Shown here: piece after piece, positions 62,178-64,000 of the stretch | How the letters are laid out: the number at the start of each line of letters is the position of its first letter | Position numbering within the stretch: position 1 is the first letter of the stretch | Source: CAYQLY01 sp964418605 | GTDB taxonomy: Bacteria; Bacteroidota; Bacteroidia; Cytophagales; Cyclobacteriaceae | Assembly: GCA_964418605.1 (NCBI GenBank) | Contig: CAYQLY010000008.1 | Span: forward strand, 1 to 64,000 | Length of the DNA: 64,000 bases | Reading direction: 5' to 3' | Made by a program: the position numbers and the translations under genes | The notes under the pieces: generated by a model | The model's input: the letters and a program-made list of their open reading frames with translations, nothing else | Database searches by the model: none | Told to the model about the DNA's origin: nothing

Positions 62178-62603
62178 TTAGTTGATTTGAATCTTAGTGA
62201 ATTTGGTAAACTGATTAAAACTTAATTCTGCGGTATAGATACCTTGAGGCAATCCGGCTGCATCAAAGTTGATCATCACTTGTTTTCCACTCTCTACTTT
62301 TTCATTAAAAATAGTCCAAGCTAATCCTGATACCGCATCGTGTATTTTTACAACCGCAATACCTTCATACGGCGATTGAAAATAAAATTTAGTAGCATGA
62401 CTAAAAGGATTAGGAAAGTTTTTAAACTCGATCGTAGGCGCTACTTCTTTTTGAGGTGTAGAAGCAATAGAGCTCTGGATTTCTATAGATGATAGCGTGT
62501 CTGTATAGCCTTTAGTATCGTCTGTAGCTAAAGCCACATTTAAGTTGAAATAAGTCAATCCTGTAATAATCAATAGACCGTTAAGTAGTGTTATTTTTTT
62601 CAT
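62178..62603 (-). CDS. Minimal secreted protein made of a signal peptide, linker and T9SS type A sorting domain
   Basis: 141 residues. The signal peptide (LLNGLLIITGLTYFNLNVALA) is followed by a polar serine/threonine-rich linker of about 30 residues. The rest (about 55-141) is a T9SS type A C-terminal domain: IEFKNFPNPFSHATKFYF, VVKIHDAVSG, QVMINFDAAGLPQGIYTAELSF. No other domain exists. Either it is a free sorting-domain-like beta-sandwich with its own function or it is a remnant of a larger protein. It has its own promoter-like sequence, which argues against decay. Confidence 0.8.
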   Translation of the reverse strand: MKKITLLNGLLIITGLTYFNLNVALATDDTKGYTDTLSSIEIQSSIASTPQKEVAPTIEFKNFPNPFSHATKFYFQSPYEGIAVVKIHDAVSGLAWTIFNEKVESGKQVMINFDAAGLPQGIYTAELSFNQFTKFTKIQIN

Positions 62604-62623
62604 TTTTTGTTAAATAATTAACA

Positions 62624-62655
62624 CGAATATACTATATTTTATTGAATTATTCAAA
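62624..62655 (-). promoter_or_regulatory. Promoter of the minimal T9SS-tail protein
   Basis: On the minus strand TTTG (62652-62655), a 20-base spacer and TATATTCG (62624-62631, one mismatch) give both elements of the Bacteroidota promoter. The -7 box is 20 bases from the ATG. Confidence 0.5.
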
Positions 62656-62713
62656 TAAAATATATAAATATTTTTTAAAAAATGGTTAAAAAGACGAAAC
62701 GATCAACTTTTAC

Positions 62714-62721
62714 TATCTTTG
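62714..62721 (+). promoter_or_regulatory. Bacteroidota -7 box of trxB
   Basis: TATCTTTG followed by C matches TAnnTTTG perfectly, 20 bases before the trxB ATG. Confidence 0.55.
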
Positions 62722-62741
62722 CATCTTAAATTTAGAGTGCC

Positions 62742-63680
62742 ATGAGCGAAGAAAAGGTATCTTGTTTAATCATAGGTTCAGGACCAGCTGGTTATACAGC
62801 AGCCATTTATGCTGCAAGAGCAGGATTAAAACCATTAGTATACCAAGGCCCGCAGCCTGGTGGTCAGCTTACTATTACCAATGAAGTAGAAAATTATCCT
62901 GGCTATCCCGATGGCATTATTGGTCCTCAGATGATGATGGATTTTCAAAAGCAAGCTCAGCGGTTTGGTACAGTCATTCGAGATGGTTTAGTAACCAAAG
63001 TAGATTTTAGCAGTTACCCACATCGGGTATGGATAGAGAATGGAGCTATGATCATTGCCGAATCGGTCATCATAGCAACAGGTGCCTCAGCGATATGGTT
63101 GGGTTTAGAGTCCGAACAACGTCTGAATAATAAAGGCGTTTCAGCTTGTGCTGTGTGCGATGGATTTTTCTTTCGTGGCATGGATGTAGCTATAGTGGGT
63201 GGGGGAGATACAGCATGTGAAGAAGCTAGTTATCTGGCTAAACTATGTAAAAAAGTATATATGCTTGTTCGAAAAGGAGAGATGCGAGCATCCACTATTA
63301 TGCAAAAACGAGTTACAACAACTTCTAACATTGAGATTCTTTGGCATACAGAAACAGAGGAAATACTTGGTAAGGACGAAGTCGAAGGGGTGCGTGTAAA
63401 AAATAATCAAACCGGTGAAAAACGCGATATTCCTATTAAAGGTTTTTTTGTAGCAATTGGTCATCAGCCTAATACGTCCATCTTTAAAGGTATACTTGAC
63501 ATGGATTCGAAAGGCTACATTATAACAAAAAAAGGATCAACACATACTAACATTCCTGGTATTTTTGCTTGCGGTGACGCACAAGACTCCGTATATCGAC
63601 AAGCAGTTACAGCAGCTGGAACAGGATGTATGGCTGCATTAGATGCCGAGCGGTTTCTAGCAGAAAAGCATCATGTATAA
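62742..63680 (+). CDS. trxB: Thioredoxin-disulfide reductase
   Basis: 312 residues. The FAD flavoprotein passes NADPH electrons to thioredoxin. The FAD motif is IIGSGPAGYTAAIYAARAG, the redox cysteines are in SACAVCDGFFFRG, and the NADPH motif is VAIVGGGDTACEEASYLA. The C-terminal FAD motif is IPGIFACGDAQDSVYRQAVTAAGTG. The length is standard. The likely partner trxA is 6.5 kb away on the other strand. Confidence 0.95.
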   Translation: MSEEKVSCLIIGSGPAGYTAAIYAARAGLKPLVYQGPQPGGQLTITNEVENYPGYPDGIIGPQMMMDFQKQAQRFGTVIRDGLVTKVDFSSYPHRVWIENGAMIIAESVIIATGASAIWLGLESEQRLNNKGVSACAVCDGFFFRGMDVAIVGGGDTACEEASYLAKLCKKVYMLVRKGEMRASTIMQKRVTTTSNIEILWHTETEEILGKDEVEGVRVKNNQTGEKRDIPIKGFFVAIGHQPNTSIFKGILDMDSKGYIITKKGSTHTNIPGIFACGDAQDSVYRQAVTAAGTGCMAALDAERFLAEKHHV

Positions 63681-63702
63681 GGAAGAACAAAAATATACAA
63701 AT

Positions 63703-63732
63703 AAAAAAGCCTCACTTTTGAGGGTGAAGCTT
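63703..63732. terminator. Terminator between trxB and the cold-shock gene
   Basis: A 9-bp stem with one mismatch (63707-63715 with 63724-63732, loop of 8) is preceded on the plus strand by AAAAAA. That run reads as a U tract for the minus-strand cold-shock transcript. It lies between the two convergent stops. Confidence 0.7.
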
Positions 63733-63764
63733 ATAAAGACTTATATAAACGAGTGAGAATTACC

Positions 63765-63956
63765 TTAAGCTAACTTAACATCTACTGCATTTAATCCTTT
63801 TTTACCTTCTTTAAGATCAAAAAGAACATCATCTCCTTCTTTAACCTTATCGACCAGTCCAGATATGTGTACAAAATACTCTTTTTGAGAGTCTACATCA
63901 ATGATGAACCCAAATCCTTTGGATTGATTGAAAAATTTAACTTTACCGTTTTTCAT
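63765..63956 (-). CDS. Cold-shock domain protein (CspA family)
   Basis: 63 residues. It is a single OB-fold RNA chaperone with RNP1 KGFGFIID and RNP2-like YFVHISGL, beginning MKNGKVKFFNQSKGFGF, as usual for Bacteroidota Csp. It binds single-stranded RNA and DNA and prevents mRNA structure. It has its own -7 box and terminator. Confidence 0.93.
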   Translation of the reverse strand: MKNGKVKFFNQSKGFGFIIDVDSQKEYFVHISGLVDKVKEGDDVLFDLKEGKKGLNAVDVKLA

Positions 63957-63989
63957 AAAAATTTAAAATAATGTATAAAATATTATATG

Positions 63990-63997
63990 CAAATATA
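63990..63997 (-). promoter_or_regulatory. Bacteroidota -7 box of the cold-shock gene
   Basis: On the minus strand TATATTTG followed by C matches TAnnTTTG perfectly, 33 bases before the ATG. The -33 element would lie at or beyond the window edge. Confidence 0.5.
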
Positions 63998-64000
63998 AGT

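Noticed and set aside
1..64000. tRNA, rRNA, CRISPR arrays, transposases, integrases
   Set aside because: I looked through the gaps on both strands and found no cloverleaf-like sequence, array of short repeats or recombinase motif.

Overview
This AT-rich window reads as chromosomal DNA of a member of the Bacteroidota, probably a gliding or formerly gliding Cytophaga/Sphingobacteria/Chitinophaga-type lineage. I base this on four things. Several secreted proteins end in type IX secretion (T9SS) sorting domains. There is a gldC gene. Many genes have a TAnnTTTG box just upstream and few have Shine-Dalgarno sequences. The gene families (DUF4349, DUF6952-like, Bacteroidota-type parC, ClpC with GG-leader peptide) are typical of the phylum. 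Genus cannot be settled from sequence alone. I see no rRNA, tRNA, insertion sequence, CRISPR array or prophage. Coding density is very high and no gap exceeds about 205 bases.

Layout. 1-9.2 kb: tail of an OmpA-family gene, a T9SS-type secreted protein, an SDR, parC with a coupled unknown gene, kdsB/nfeD, and a LysM protein. 9.3-20.4 kb: clpC, DUF4349, DUF1801, lysA, a secreted unknown, mutS, a menF/hotdog thioesterase pair, and a histidine phosphatase. 20.5-29.7 kb: envelope proteins (LRR, Omp85-like, OmpA), a gamma carbonic anhydrase, a Tat-exported PhoX-like protein, a nucleotide-sugar dehydrogenase, a SulP-carbonic anhydrase fusion, and an AraC-GyrI regulator. 29.7-38.3 kb, all minus strand: a BtrH-like protein, the operon M48 protease / zinc-ribbon protein / gldC / kptA, a two-subunit 3-oxoacid CoA-transferase split by a membrane glycosyltransferase, an orphan nuoM, a PEGA lipoprotein, and an orphan Pycsar-effector-like (DUF5706) membrane protein. 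38.4-46.6 kb: a 50-codon GG-leader peptide gene, a glutaryl-CoA-dehydrogenase-like gene, then a long plus-strand run of thioredoxin, DUF6952, mnmA, a lipoprotein and two tandem secreted subtilases. 46.6-64 kb: rpe, a DPM1-like glycosyltransferase, purS/pssA, a PabC-like gene, mrp, a secreted M43 protease followed by a 700-residue TPR/immunity-like protein, trxA, dnaE, ppk1, a minimal T9SS-tail protein, trxB and a cold-shock gene.

Most of the window is housekeeping. The part most likely to hold something undescribed is 37.8-38.6 kb. There an orphan RiPP/bacteriocin-type precursor, with its own promoter and a perfect 18-bp hairpin, is divergent from a stand-alone Pycsar-effector-like membrane protein, and no maturation enzyme is present in the window. 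Second-line curiosities are the M43 protease / immunity-like pair, the gene nested inside the CoA-transferase locus, the duplicated subtilases with a 380-bp identical tract, and a BtrH-like/AraC unit with a palindrome in its promoter region.
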